From positions 30,701-94,700 of the forward strand of contig CAUJGJ010000239.1 in assembly GCA_963170055.1 (NCBI GenBank): a stretch of DNA of 64,000 nucleotides. Reading direction: 5' to 3'. Under the pieces are notes generated by a model. The model was not told the origin of the DNA. It ran no database searches and was given only the letters and a program-made list of their open reading frames with translations. Numbering within the stretch: position 1 is the first letter of the stretch; each line of letters starts with the position of its first letter. This document shows, one piece after another, positions 36,501-51,500 of this stretch. The translations under genes were made by a program, and so were the position numbers. The DNA is from Halisarca cf. caerulea (taxonomy: Eukaryota > Porifera > Demospongiae > Chondrillida > Halisarcidae).

Positions 36501-39500
36501 ATTTGTGTAGCGATGGATATTGGTGCAAATACCAATATTTGGCACTAGCACCACGCACATTCCCAGTGGACACACATGAAGTTTCTTAACTACTGTGGGC
36601 GTATTTGTGTAGTGTTGGATATGCTGGTGCTAATACCAATATTTGGCACTAGCACCACGCACATTCCCAGTGGACACACATGACCTTTCTGAAGTGCTGT
36701 GGGCGTATTTGTGTAGTGTTGGACACGCTGGTGCTAATACCAATATTTGACACTAGCACCACGCACATTCCCAGTGGACACACATGACCTTACTGAAGTG
36801 CTGTGGGCGTATTTGTGTAGAGTTGGATATGCTGGTGCTAATACCAATATTTGGCACTAGCACCACGCACATGCCCAGTGGACACACATGACCTTTCTGA
36901 AGTGCTGTGGGCGTATTTGTGTAGTGTTGGATATGCTGGTGCTAATACCAATATTTGGCACTAGCACCACGCACATTCCCAGTGGACACACATGAAGTTT
37001 CTTAACTACTGTGGGCGTATTTGTGTAGAGTTGGATATGCTGGTGCTAATACCAATATTTGGCACTAGCACCACGCACATTCCCAGTGGACACACATGAA
37101 GTTTCTGAAGTGCTGTGGGCGTATTTGTGTAGTGTTGGATATGCTGGTGCTAATACCAATATTTTGCACTAGCACCACGCACATTCCCAGTGGACACACA
37201 TGACCTTTCTGAAGTGCTGTGGGCGTATTTGTGTAGTGTTGGATATGCTGGTGCTAATACCAATATTTGGCACTAGCACGACGCATATTCCCAGTGGACA
37301 CACATGAAGTTTCCGAAGTGCTGTGGGCGTATTTGTGTAGTGTTGGATATACTGGTGCTAATACCAATATTTGGCACTAGCACCACGCACATTCCTAGTG
37401 GACACACATGACCTTTCTGAAGTGCTGTGGGCGTATTTGTGTAGCGTTGGATATGCTGGTGCTAATACCAATATTTGGCACTAGCACCAAACACATTCCC
37501 AGTGGACACACATGAAGTTTCTAACCTACTGTGGGCGTATTTGTGTAGTGTTGGATATGCTGGTGCTAATACCAATATTTGGCACTAGCACCACGCACAT
37601 TCCCAGTGGACACACATGAAGTTTCTGAAGTGCTGTGGGCGTATTTGTGTAGTGTTGGATATGCTGGTGCTAATACCAATATTTGGCACTAGCACCATGC
37701 ACATTCCCAGTGGACACACATGACCTTTCTGAAGTGCTGTGGGCGTATTTGTGTAGCGTTGGATATTGGTGCTAATACCAATATTTGGCACTAGCACCAC
37801 GCACATTCCCAGTGGACACACATGAAGTTTCTTAACTACTGTGGGCGTATTTGTGTAGTGTTGGATATGCTGGTGCTAATACCAATATTTGGCACTAGCA
37901 CCACGCACATTCCCAGTGGACACACATGACCTTTCTGAAGTGCTGTGGGCGTATTTGTGTAGTGTTGGACACGCTGGTGCTAATACCAATATTTGGCACT
38001 AGCACCACGCACATTCCCAGTGGACACACATGACCTTTCTGAAGTGCTGTGGGCGTATTTGTGTAGTGTTGGATATGCTGGTGCTAATACCAATATTTGG
38101 CACTAGCACCACGCACATTCCAAGTGGACACACATGACCTTTCTTAAGTGCTGTGGGCGTATTTGTGTAGAGTTGGATATGCTGGTGCTAATACCAATAT
38201 TTGGCACTAGCACCACGACCATTCCCAGTGGACACACATGACCTTTCTGAAGTGCTGTGGGCGTATTTGTGTAGTGATGGATATGCTGGTGCTAATACCA
38301 ATATTTGGCACTAGCACCACGCACATTCCCTTTGTACACACATGAGGTTTCTGAAGTGCTGTGGGCGTATTTGTGTAGTGTTGGATATGCTGGTGCTAAT
38401 ACCAATATTTGGCACTAGCACCACGCACATTCCCAGTGGACACACATGAAGTTTCTTAACTACTGTGGGCGTATTTGTGTAATGTTGGATATGGTGGTGC
38501 TAATACCAATATTTGGCACTAGCACCACGCACATTCCCAGTGGACACACATGAAGTTTCTGAAGTGCTGTGGGCGTATTTGTGTAGTGTTGGATATGCTG
38601 GTGCTAATACCAATATTTGGCACTAGCACCACGCACATTCCCAGTGGACACACATGACCTTTCTGAAGTGCTGTGGGCGTATTTGTGTAGTGTTGGACAT
38701 GCTGGTGCTAATACCAATATTTGACACTAGCACTACGCACATTCCCAGTGGACACACATGACCTTTCTGAAGTGCTGTGGGCGTATTTGTGTAGTGTTGG
38801 ATATGCTGGTGCTAATACCAATATTTGGCACTAGCACCACGCACATTCCCAGTGGACACACATGACCTTTCTTAAGTGCTGTGGACGTATTTGTGTAGAG
38901 TTGGATATGCTGGTGCTAATACCAATATTTGGCACTAGCACCACGCACATTCCCAGTGGACACACATGACCTTTCTGAAGTGCTGTGGGCGTATTTGTGT
39001 AGTGATGGATATGCTGGTGCTAATACCAATATTTGGCACTAGCACCACGCACATTCCCTTTGTACACACATGAGGTTTCTGAAGTGCTGTGGGCGGATTT
39101 GTGTAGTGTTGGATATGCTGGTGCTAATACCAATATTTGGCACTAGCACCACGCACATTCCCAGTGGAAACACATGAAGTTTCTTAACTACTGTGGGTGT
39201 ATTTGTGTAATGTTGGATATGCTGGTGCTAATACCAATATTTGGCACTAGCACCACGCACATTCCCAGAGGACACACATGAGGTTTCTGAAGTGCTGTGG
39301 GCGTATTTGTTTAGTGTTGGATATGCTGGTGCTAATACCAATATTTGGCACTAGCACCACGCACATTCCCAGTGGACACACATGAAGTTTCTTAACTACT
39401 GTGGGCGTATTTGTGTAATGTATGATATGCTGGTGCTAATACCAATATTTGGCACTAGCACCACGACCATTCCCAGTGGACACACATGAAGTTTCTGAAG

Positions 39501-42500
39501 TGCTGTGGGCGTATTTGTGTAGCGTTGGATATGCTGGTGCTAATACCAATATTTGGCACTAGCACCACGCACATTCCCAGTGGACACACATGACCTTTCT
39601 GAAGTGCTGTGGGCGTATTTGTGTAGTGATGGATATGCTGGTGCTAATACCAATATTTGGCACTAGCACCACGCACATTCCCAGTGGACACACATGACCT
39701 TTCTGAAGTGCTGTGGGCGTATTTGTGTAGTGATGGATATGCTGGTGCTAATACCAATATTTGGCACTAGCACCACGCACATTCCCTTTGTACACACATG
39801 AGGTTTCTGAAGTGCTGTGGGCGTATTTGTGTAGTTTTGGATATGCTGGTGCTAATACCAATATTTGGCACTAGCACCACGCACATTCCCAGTGGAAACA
39901 CATGAAGTTTCTTAACTACTGTGGGCGTATTTGTGTAATGTTGGATATGCTGGTGCTAATACCAATATTTGGCACTAGCACCACGCACATTCTCAGAGGA
40001 CACACATGAGGTTTCTGAAGTGCTGTGGGCGTATTTGTTTAGTGTTGGATATGCTGGTGCTAATACCAATATTTGGCACTAGCACCACGCACATTCCCAG
40101 TGGACACACATGAAGTTTCTTAACTACTGTGGGCGTATTTGTGTAATGTATGATATGCTGGTGCTAATACCAATATTTGGCACTAGCACCACGACCATTC
40201 CCAGTGGACACACATGAAGTTTCTGAAGTGCTGTGGGCGTATTTGTGTAGCGTTGGATATGCTGGTGCTAATACCAATATTTGGCACTAGCACCACGCAC
40301 ATTCCCAGTGGACACACATGACCTTTCTTAAGTGCTGTGGGCGTATTTGTGTAGTGATGGATATGCTGGTGCTAATACCAATATTTGGCACTAGCACCAC
40401 GCACATTCCCAGTGGACACACATGACCTTTCTGAAGTGCTGTGGGCGTATTTGTGTAGTGATGGATATGCTGGTGCTAATACCAATATTTGGCACTAGCA
40501 CCACGCACATTCCCTTTGTACACACATGAGGTTTCTGAAGTGCTGTGGGCGTATTTGTGTAGTGTTGGATATGCTGGTGCTAATACCAATATTTGGCACT
40601 AGCACCACGCACATTCCCAGTGGACACACATGAAGTTTCTTAACTACTGTGGGCGTATTTGTGTAATGTATGATATGCTGGTGCTAATACCAATATTTGG
40701 CACTAGCACCACGCACATTCTCAGTGGACACACATGAAGTTTCTGAAGTGCTGTGGGCGTATTTGTGTAGTGTTGGATATGCTGGTGCTAATACCAATAT
40801 TTGGCACTAGCACCACGCACATTCCCAGTGGACACACATGACCTTTCTGAAGTGCTGTGGGCGTATTTGTGTAGAGTTGGGTATGTTGGTACTAATACCA
40901 ATATTTGGCACTAGCACCACGCACATTCCCAGTGGACACACATGACCTTTCTGAAGTGCTGTGGGCGTATGTGTGTAGAGTTGGGTATGTTGGTGCTAAT
41001 ACCAATATTTGGCACTAGCACCACGCACATTCCCAGTGGATACACATGACCTTTCTGAAGTGCTGTAGGCGTATTTGTGTAGTGATGGATATGCTGGTGC
41101 TAATACCAATATTTGGCACTAGCACCACGGACATTCCCAGTGGACACACATGAAGTTACCGAAGTGATGTGGGCGTATTTGTGTAGTGTTGGATATGCTT
41201 GTGCTATTACCAATATTTGGCACTAGCACCACTCATGTTCCCATTGGACACCCATCAAGTTTTTGAATTGCTGTGAGTTCATTTGTGTAGTGTTGGATAT
41301 GCTGGTGCTAATACCAATGTTTAGCACTAGCACCATGAAAATTCCAAGTGGACACACAGGTAGTTTCTGAAGTGCTGTGAGCGTATTTGTTTAGTGTTGG
41401 ATATGCTGGTGCTAAGACCAATATTTGGTACTAATACCACGCATATTCCCAGTGGACACACATGAAGTTTCTGAAGTGCTGTGGGCGTATGTGTGCTGTG
41501 TTGGATATGCTCGTTCTAATACCAATATTTGGAACTAGCAACTCGCACATTCCTAGTAGACAATCACGAAATTTCATAAGTACTGTGGGTTCATTTGTGT
41601 AGTGTTGGATATGCTGGTGCTAAGACTAATATTTGGCACTAGCACCATGCACATTCTCAGTGGACACACATGAAGTTACTGAAGTTCTGTGGGCGTATTT
41701 GTGTATTGCTGGATATGCTGGTGCTAATACCAATATTTGTTACTAGCACCACGCACATTCACAATTGACACACATGAAGATTCTAAAGATCTGTGAGCGT
41801 ATTTGTGTAGAGTTGCATTAGCTCGTGCTAATACCAATATTTGGCACTAGCACCACGCACATTCCTAGTAGATACACATGAAATTTCATAAGTACTGTGG
41901 GCGTATTTGTTTAGTGTTGGATATGCTTGTGCTAATACCAATATTTGGCACTAGCACCATGCATATTTACAGTAGACACACATTAAGTTTCTAAAAAGAT
42001 CTGTGGGCGTATTTGTGTAGTTTTGAATATGCTGGTGCTAATACCAATATTTGGCACTAGCACCATGCACATTCCCAGTGGACACACATGAAGTTACTGA
42101 AGTTCTGTGGGCGTATTTGTGTATTGCTGGATATGCTGGTGCTAATACCAATATTTGTTACTAGCACCACGCACATTCACAATTGACACACATGAAGATT
42201 CTAAAGATCTGTGAGCGTATTTGTGTAGAGTTGTATTAGCTCGTGCAAATACCAATATTTGGCACTAGCACCACGCACATTCCTAGTAGATACACATGAA
42301 ATTTCATAAGTACTGTGGGCGTATTTGTTTAGTGTTGGATATGCTTGTGCTAATACCAATATTTGGCACTAGCACCATGCATATTTACAGTAGACACACA
42401 TTAAGTTTCTAAAAAGATCTGTGGGCGTATTTGTGTAGTTTTGAATATACTGGTGCTAATACCAATATTTGGCACTAGCACCACACACATTCCCGGTGGA

Positions 42501-45500
42501 CACACATGATGTTTCTGAAGTGCTTTGAGCGTATTTGTGTAGTGTTGGATATGCTGGTGCTAATAAACATATTTGGTAATAGCACCATGCACATTCCCAA
42601 TTTACACACATGAAGTGTCTGAAGTGCTGTAGGCGTTTTTGTGCAGTGTGGAATATACTGGTGCTAAAACCAATATTTGGCACTAGAACATCGAACATTC
42701 CCAGTGGACATACATAAAGTTTATTAAGTACTGTGGGCGTATTTGTGTAGTGTTGGATATGCTGGTGCTAATACCAATATTTGGCACTAGCACCACGCAT
42801 ATTTACAGTAGACACACATTAAGTTTCTAAAAAGATCTGTGGGCGTATTTGTGTAGTTTTGAATATACTGGTGCTAATACCAATATTTGGCACTAGCACC
42901 ACACACATTCCCGGTGGACACACATGAAGTTTCTGAAGTGCTTTGAGCGTATTTGTGTAGTGTTGGATATGCTGGTGCTAATAAACATATTTGGTAATAG
43001 CACCATGCACATTCCCAATTTACACACATGAAGTGTCTGAAGTGCTGTAGGCGTTTTTGTGCAGTGTGGAATATACTGGTGCTAAAACCAATATTTGGCA
43101 CTAGAACATCGAACATTCCCAGTGGACATACATAAAGTTTATTAAGTACTGTGGGCGTATTTGTGTAGTGTTGGATATGCTGGTGCTAATACCAATATTT
43201 GGCACTAGCACCACGCACATTCCCAGTGGACACACATGAAGTTTCTGAAGTGCTGTGGGCGTATTTGTGTAGTGTTGGATATGCTGGTGCTAATACAAAT
43301 ATTTGGCACTAGCACCACACACATTCTCAGTGGACACACATGAAGTTTCATAAGTATTGTGGGCGTATGTGTGTAGTGTTGGAGATGCTGGTGCAAATAC
43401 CAATGTTAAGCACTTGCACCACACACATTCTCAGTGGACACACATGAAGTATCATAAGTTCTGTGGGTGTAATTGTGTAGTGTTTAATTTGCCGGTGCTA
43501 ATACAAATATTTGGCACTAGCACCGCGCACATTCCCAGTGGACACACATGAAGTTTCTGAAGTGCTTTGGGTGTGTTTGTATAGTGTTGGATATACTGGT
43601 GCTAATACAAATTTTTGGCACTAGCACCACACACATTCTCAGTGGACACACATGAAGAGTCATAAGTTCTGTGGGTGTAATTGTGCATTGTTGGATATGC
43701 TTGTGCTTATACAAATATTTGGCACTAGCACCACCCACATTCCCAGTGGACACCCATGAAATATTTGAATTGCTGTGAGTGCATTTGTGTAGTGTTGGAT
43801 ATGCTGGTGCTAATACCAATATTTGGCACTAGCACCACGCACATTCCCAGTGGACACACATGACCTTTCCGAAGTGCTGTGGGCGTATTTGTGTAGTGTT
43901 GGATATGCTGGTGCTAATACCAATATTTGGCACGAACACCACGCACATTCCCAGTGGACACACATGAAGTTTCTTAACTACTGTGGGCGTATTTGTGTAG
44001 TGTTGGATATGCTGGTGCTAATACCAATATTTGGCACTAGCACCACGCACATTCCCAGTGGACACACATGAGTTTCTGAAGTGCTGTGGGCGTATTTGTG
44101 TAGTGTTGGATATGCTGGTGCTAATACGAATATTTGGCACTAGCACCACACACATTCTCAGTGGACACACATGAAGTTTCATAAGTATTGTGGGCGTATG
44201 TATGTAGTGTTGGAGATACTGGTGCAAATACCAATGTTAAGCACTTGCACCACACACATTCTCAGTGGACACACATGAAGTATCATAAGTTCTGTGGGTG
44301 TAATTGTGTAGTGTTTGATTTGCCGGTGCTAATACAAATATTTGGCACTAGCACCGCGCACATCCCCAGTGGACACACATGAAGTTTCTGAAGTGCTGTG
44401 GGCGTGTTTGTATAGTGTTGGATATACTGGTGCTAATACAAATTTTTGGCACTAGCACCACACACATTCTCAGTGGACACACATGAAGTTTCATAAGTTC
44501 TGTGGGTGTAATTGTGCATTGTTTGATATGCTTGTGCTTATACAAATATTTGGCACTAGCACCACCCACATTCCCAGTGGACACCCATGAAATATTTGAA
44601 TTGCTTTGAGTGCATTTGTGTAGTGTTGGATATGCTGGTGCTAATACCAATATTTGGCACTAGCACCACGCACATTCCCAGTGGACACACATGACATTTC
44701 TGAAGTGCTGTGGGCGTATTTGTGTAGTGTTGGATATGCTGGTGCTAATACCAGTATTTGGCACTAGCACGACGCATATTCCCAGTGGACACACATGAAG
44801 TTTCTTAACTACTGTGGGCGTATTTGTGTAGTGTTGGATATGCTGGTGCTAATACCAATATTTGGCACTAGCACCACGCACATTCCCAGTGGACACACAT
44901 GACCTTTCTGAAGTGCTGTGGGCGTATTTGTGTAGTGTTGGATATGCTGGTGCTAATACCAATATTTGGCACTAGCACCACGCACATTCCCAGTGGACAC
45001 ACATGACCTTTCTGAACTACTGGAGCGTATTTGTGTAGTGTTGGATATGCTGGTGTTAAGACCAATATTTGGTACTAAAACCACGCACATTCCCAGTGGA
45101 AACACATGAAGTTACTGAAGTGCTGTGGGCGTATTTGTGCAGTGTTGGATATGCTGGTGCTAATAAGAATATTTAGCACTAGCACTAGCACATTCCCAGT
45201 GGACACACAAGAAGTTTCTGAAGTACTGTGAGCGTATTTGTGTAGTGTTGGATATGCTGGTGCTAAGACTAATATTTGGCAATAGAACCATGCATATTCC
45301 CAGTGGACACACATGAAGTTACTGAAGTGCTGTGGGCGTATTTGTGTAGTGCTGGATATGCTGGTGCTAATACCAAAATTTGGAACTAGCCCCACACACA
45401 TTCCCAGTGGACACACATGAAGTTTACTAAGTGCTGTGAGCGTATTTGAGTAGTATCGGATATGCTGGTGCTAATACCATTATTTGGTAATAGCACCACG

Positions 45501-45931
45501 CACAATCCCAATTGATACACATGAAGTTTCTGAAGTGCTGTGAGCTTATTTGTGTAGTGTTGGATATGCTGGTGCTAATACCAATATTTGGCACTAGTAC
45601 CAGGCACATTTCTTGTAGACACACATGAAATTTCATAAGTACTGTGGGCGTATTCGTGTAGTGTTGGATATGCTGGTGCTAATACCAATATTTGGCTCTA
45701 GCACCATGCACATTCCTAGTGGACACATATGAAGTTTTTTAAGTGCTGTGAGCATATTTGTGTACTGTTCGATATGCTGGTGCTAGTGCCAATATTTCGC
45801 ACTAGCACCACGCACATTCCTAGTGGACACACATGAAGTTTCTTAAGATCTCAGGGCGTATTTTTATTGTGCTGGATATGCTGGTGCTAATACCAATATT
45901 TGGCACTAGCACCAAGCACATTCCCACTGGA
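21501..45931. repeat. 104-bp satellite array 2 (about 235 monomers, higher-order repeats)
   Basis: Same monomer and orientation as 1-3948. The core is very homogeneous. Higher-order structure is visible: a 12-monomer period of 1248 bp (GTGTAATGTTGGATATTATG at about 28503 and 29751); blocks marked by the shortened GGGCTATTTGTG at about 31092, 32548, 33379 and 34106 (spacings about 1456, 831 and 727 bp); blocks marked by a 4-bp deletion at about 35070, 36524 and 37770 (spacings about 1454 and 1246 bp); a 418-bp duplication near 42456/42874; and an 831-bp duplication near 43357/44188. From about 41170 the monomers become diverged, matching the diverged edge of array 1. No genes are seen; open frames are repeat translations. 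Confidence 0.97.
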
Positions 45932-46855
45932 CAATTTCCGACGACTGGAGAATGCTTCCCGCAACCAAAGGAACTCTTCCTGTTGTCAATTTTAAATTTC
46001 CCATGCCACCACATAGTTTCTTGCATGAAAGGGAAAACTGCCAGAGGTGGAAATTTTAATTTCCCACGCCACCAGATTGCTCCCCACATGAAATGGAACA
46101 CTTCCTTGGTTAAAATTTGATTTTCCCATTACTCCACATGGCTTACTACTTCAAAGAAAACACTTCCTTGTTGAAAATTTTATATTGCCACGACTCTAGA
46201 TGGCTTCCCGCTTCAATGGGAACACTTCCTTAAATGAAAATTTCAATTTACCACGCCTCCAGATGGCTTCCCGCATCAAAAGGAACACTTCCTGTGGTGA
46301 AAATTTCTATTTCAAAGTACAGCTCGTTGCCATTTAAGTACAGCTCATTACTATACTGGTACAGCTGATTGCTGTACCAGTACAGCTCATTGCTATACCG
46401 GTACAATTATATGACTCTAAAAATGAATACATCCTGTGGTAAAGTTTCCATTTCAAACGCCAAACATGGCTTTCAGCGTAAAAGGGAAAACTTCCCGTGG
46501 AAAAAATAACAATTTCCCACGACTCCACATGGTTGAATGCATCAAAGGGTGTTGAAAATTTTAAATAACTCAAAACTCCACATGGCTTCTCACATCAAAG
46601 GGAACACTTCCTGTTGTGAAAATTTAAATTTTTACCGAAAATATGGCAAATAGCATTAAAGGGAACACTTCTTGGGTTGAAAATTCAATTTCCCACGCCT
46701 CCACACAACTCTCAGGATCAAAAGGAAAACTACCCTAACCATGAAAATTTACATTTCCCACAACAACACATTGGGACCCGCATAAAAAAAACAACTATCT
46801 GTAATGAAAATTTAAATTTCAAACTAAACAGTTTCCAGATTTCAGGCTTCCCCCA
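45932..46855. repeat. Degenerate ~63-bp tandem repeat, left part of block 2
   Basis: A second copy of 3949-4882 with the same unit order and scattered substitutions plus small indels (for example about 17 bp missing near 46549). It forms part of the duplicated boundary. Confidence 0.88.
46355..46381. repeat. Perfect 11-bp inverted repeat, copy 2
   Basis: ACTGGTACAGC, loop TGATT, GCTGTACCAGT, as at 4371-4397. Stem and loop are unchanged between copies. Confidence 0.85.
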
Positions 46856-46859
46856 TTAA

Positions 46860-47865
46860 CCCTTAAACATTCCAATTCCCATTTTGAAATTTTGCGCGAA
46901 CGTTCCAAAGCCACTTGAGTGGCTTTTGCGGTGTGAAAATAGGTTATTTTCGCCAACGGTTTTCTGCTGTTCTGTTGACTTGTAGGAAACTTCTAGCTTA
47001 TCCCGAATGTAGTTTGTAGCTAGTGAGATCTTCGTACAAGTCTTGGTGTTCCATTTTTTACACAAAACTTCGTATTGGCCTCCAAACCTGTAAGTACTAC
47101 GTACCTAAATTTGTAAACTTGTATATACATATGTTATCAATCGGCTGGTAAACATTTCGTTACAAAATTCAACGCAACTACACATTTAACACTGAAAATA
47201 CATTGACAGAAACAAAAACGAAAAGTTGCAGCTAAAAGTCGAGGCATTGGTGAATGCGTCTCTTGTACTTCCTAGTCGACTGTCTGATCAACTTGCATAC
47301 TTTGACGCGTAAATCTCTTCAGTGCTTCAAGACAACATTGAAAGAGCACACTGAAGCTGGGAAAGGAGATTATGTCCCAGTACAAATGCAAGAAACGTAA
47401 ACAACAAATTTCCTCGGATGGCCCACCATCTGGACGATTCTAAGAACGTCAAATCCCCCTGTAAAGCTTCCAAAACGATAATATGTCTTGTCTGAAGCTC
47501 AAAGAACGAGCGTGTGAGAATATCCTTTACCTGCAAGGAGGTAATCTCCACAATCCGGCGCTTCACTGCCCTTCTCTATACATTGCCGTAAAGAACAATC
47601 CGTATACTAGACTATAACTTCGCATAACTGCATATTCTAAGTAAAATAACACGTATATGCATAGGAATAACTTGTATAACAGTAATCTTTACATAGAATG
47701 TTTCAGCTATAGTACAGAACGCATTACTACCAAACTATAAGAAAATGTGCCAATTAATAGTAGAAACCAGGCCTAAACTTTACATATAAAAAATCAACGA
47801 AGAAAATTGGAACTTTTGCAGTTTATGTGCGCGAACCACTTAAGTGGCTTTGGAATGTTTAATGG
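46860..47865. mobile_element. piggyBac-like non-autonomous element, copy 2
   Basis: Homologue of 4887-5889, flanked by a clean TTAA on both sides (46856-46859 and 47866-47869). The inverted ends are CCCTTAAACATTCCAA and TTGGAATGTTTAATGG. Because it sits at the same place in the duplicated 63-bp repeat, it was duplicated with the region and did not insert twice. Differences from copy 1 are scattered single bases and small indels. Confidence 0.8.
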
Positions 47866-47869
47866 TTAA

Positions 47870-48168
47870 AGGGAACACATCATGAGATGAAAATTGCCAT
47901 TTCCCATAAAATTACACGGCTTCCTGCACGAAAAGGAACACTTACTGTTGTAAAAATAATTTATCACGCTTCAAGATGGCTTCTCACATCAAAGGGATTA
48001 CTTCTTGGTATGAAAATTTCAATTTCACACACCTGCACATGGACTCCTGCATCAACGGATAAACTTCTCGTGAAAATTTTACCTTCCAACATCTCCACAT
48101 GGTGTTTTACATCAAAGGGAACACTTCCTGTGGTGAATATTTCAATTTTCCACGCCACCACACGTCCC
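47870..48168. repeat. Degenerate ~63-bp tandem repeat, right part of block 2
   Basis: Second copy of 5894-6190, ending at the CACCACACGTC that also precedes the telomeric array in copy 1. Confidence 0.87.
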
Positions 48169-48233
48169 CTAACGGTAACCCTAACGGTACCTTAACGGTA
48201 ACCCTAGGGTTAGGGTTAGGGTTAGGGTTAGGG
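48169..48233. repeat. Short degenerate telomeric junction
   Basis: About three copies of CCCTAACGGTAA (one mutated to CGGTACCTTAA), then the same palindrome AACCCTAGGGTT (48200-48211) and about five TTAGGG hexamers. This is the shrunken homologue of 6191-6893. Confidence 0.93.
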
Positions 48234-48235
48234 CC

Positions 48236-48568
48236 ATCGTTAGGCGGGGACACTGGTCCTTTATGGTATCATTTGTTGTCCCTTGTGGCAGGTGACCTGT
48301 CCTTTATGCCCACGCGTGAGGCCTTTATGGTTTAAACTACCATAGGGGACTTAACGGCCGTGTCCTTTTGTCCTTTATGTCAATGTTTGTGACCTTTGTG
48401 GCTAATTTACCAGCAGGGACGTTGCATTTATACCATGAGGGACAACTCAGAGTGTCCTCTTGCCTTATGCCAGGAGGGACACTTAATATATTGAAAGATC
48501 CCAGATACTAGGAAGGACACTTCCAACTGTCCTTCATGGTTGTGAATATTTCAGATATTCTTCGGATT
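48236..48568. repeat. Degenerate edge of the 66-bp minisatellite
   Basis: Diverged units with the recurring pattern GGGAC ... GTCCTTTATGG (for example near 48244, 48301 and 48367), becoming more like the main array toward 48568. No gene is seen. Confidence 0.7.
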
Positions 48569-51500
48569 ACACCAGGAGGGACTCCACACACTCTGTCCTC
48601 TGTGGTTGACATTACTATTAAGGTCATGCGCTCTACACCAGGAGGGACTCCACACACTCTGTCCTCTGTGGTTGAGATTACTATTAAGGTCATGTACTCT
48701 ACACCAGGAGGGACTCCACACACTCTGTCCTCTGTGGTTGACATTACTATTAAGGTCATGCACTGTACACCAGGAGGGACTCCACACACTCTGTCCTTTG
48801 TGGTTGAGCTTATATTAAGGTCATGCGCTGTACACCAGGAGGGACTCCACACACTGTCCTCTGTGGTTGAGTTTGCTATTAAGGTCATGCGCTGTACACC
48901 AGGAGGGACTCCACACACTCTGTCCTCTGTGGTTGACATTACTATTAAGGTCATGTACTCTACACCAGGGGGGACTCCACACACTCTGTCCTCTGTGGTT
49001 GAGATTACTATTAAGGTCATGCGCTGTACACCAGGAGGGACTCCACACACTCTGTCCTTTGTGGTTGAGCTTATATTAAGGTCATGCGCTGTACACCAGG
49101 AGGGACTCCACACACTGTCCTCTGTGGTTGAGTTTGCTATTAAGGTCATGCACTGTACACCAGGAGGGACTCCACAAACTCTGTCCTCTGTGCTTGACAT
49201 TACTATTAAGGTCATGTACTCTACACCAGGGGGGACTCCACACACTCTGTCCTCTGTGGTTGACATTACTATTAAGGTCATGCGCTGTACACCAGGGGGG
49301 ACTCCACACACTCTGTCCTTTGTGGTTGAGCTTATATTAAGGTCATGCGCTGTACACCAGGAGGGACTCCACACACTCTGTCCTCTGTGGTTGAGCTTAT
49401 TATTAAAGGCATGTACTCTACACCAGGAGGGACTCCACACACTCTGTCCTCTGTGGTTGACATTACTATTAAGGTCATGCGCTGTACACCAGGGGGGACT
49501 CCACACACTCTGTCCTTTGTGGTTGAGCTTATATTAAGGTCATGCGCTGTACACCAGGAGAGACTCCACACACTCTGTCCTCTGTGGTTGAGCTTATTAT
49601 TAAAGGCATGTACTCTACACCAGGAGGGACTCCACATTCTCTGTCCTCTGTGGTTGAGCTTACTATTAAGGTCATGTACTCTACACCAGGGGGGACTCCA
49701 CACACTCTGTCCTCTGTGGTTGAGATTACTATTAAGGTCATGCGCTGTACACCAGGAGGGACTCCACACACTCTGTCCTCTGTGGTTGAGATTACTATTA
49801 AGGTCATGCGCTGTACACCAGGGGGGAGTCCACACACTCTGTCCTCTGTGGTTGAAGTTACTATTAAGGTCATGCGCTGTACACCAGGGGGGACTCCACA
49901 CACTCTGTCCTTTGTGGTTGAGCTTATATTAAGGTCATGCGCTGTACACCAGGAGGGACTCCACACACTCTGTCCTCTGTGGTTGAGCTTACTATTAAGG
50001 TCATATATTCTACACCAGGAGGGACTCCACACACTCTGTCCTCTGTGGTTGAGCTAATATTAAATTCATGTGCTGTACACCAGGAGGGACTCCACACACT
50101 CTGTCCTCTGTGGTTGAGCTAATATTAAGGTCATGCGCTGTACACCAAGAGGGACTCCACACACTCTGACCTCTGTGGTTGAGCTTACTATTAAGGTCAT
50201 GCGCTCTACACCAAGAGGGACTCCACACACTCTGTCCTCTGTGGTTGACATTACTATTAAGGTCATGCGCTGTACACCAGGAGGGACTCCACGCACTCTG
50301 TCCTCTGTGGTTGAGCTAATATTAAGGTCATGCGCTGTACACCAGGAGGGACTCCACACACTCTGTCCTCTGTGGTTGAGCTAATATTAAGGTCATGCGC
50401 TATACACCAGGAGGGACCCCACACACTCTGTCCTCTGTGGTTGAGCTAATATTAAATTCATGTGCTGTGCACCAGGAGGGACTCCACACACTCTATCCTC
50501 TGTGGTTAAGCTAATATTAAGGTCATGCGCTGTACACCAAGAGGGACTCCACACACTCTGTCCTCTGTGGTTGAGCTTGCTATTAAGGTCATGCGCTTTA
50601 CACCAGGAGGGACTCCACACACTCTGTCCTCTGTGGTTGAGATTACCATTAAGGTCATGTGCTGTACACCAGGAGGGACTCCACACACTCTGTCCTCTGT
50701 GGTTGAGATTACTATTAAGGTCATGCGCTGTACACCAGGAGGGACTCCACACACTCTGTCCTCTGTGGTTGAGCTAATATTAAGGTCATGCGCTATACAC
50801 CAGGAGGGACCCCACACACTCTGTCCTCTGTGGTTGAGCTAATATTAAATTCATGTCTGTGCACCAGGAGGGACTCCACACACTCTATCCTCTGTGGTTA
50901 AGCTAATATTAAGGTCATGCGCTGTACACCAGGAGGGACTCCACACACTCTGTCCTCTGTGGTTGAGATTACTATTAAGGTCATGCGCTGTACACCAGGA
51001 GGGACACCACACACTCTGTCCTCTGTGGTTGAGATTACTATTAAGGTCATGCGCTCTACACCAGGAGGGACTCCACACACTCTGTCCTCTGTGGTGTAGC
51101 TAATATTAAATTCATGTGCTGTACACCAGGAGGGACTCCACACACTCTGTCCTCTGTGGTTGAGCTAATATTAAGGTCATGCGCTGTACACCAGGAGGGA
51201 ATCCACACACTCTGTCCTCGGTGGTTGAGATTACTATTAAGGTCATGCGCTGTACACCAGGAGGGACTCCACACACTCTGTCCTCTGTGGTTGAGATTAC
51301 TATTAAGGTCATGCGCTGTACACCAGGAGGGACTCCACACACTGTCCTCTGTGGTTGAGATTTCTATTAAGGTCATGCGCTCTACACCAGGAGGGACTCC
51401 ACACACTCTGTCCTCTGTGGTTGAGATTACCATTAAGGTCATGCGCTCTACACCAGGAGGCACTCCACACACTCTGTCCTCTGTGGTTTAGATTACTATT

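Noticed and set aside
21501..45931. Possible CRISPR-like regular array
   Set aside because: The whole 104-bp unit repeats without unique spacers, so this is satellite DNA.
48508..49537. 333- and 332-codon frames on opposite strands
   Set aside because: The 66-bp repeat keeps several frames open at once; unit indels move the frame between neighbouring ORFs and there is no start context or domain.
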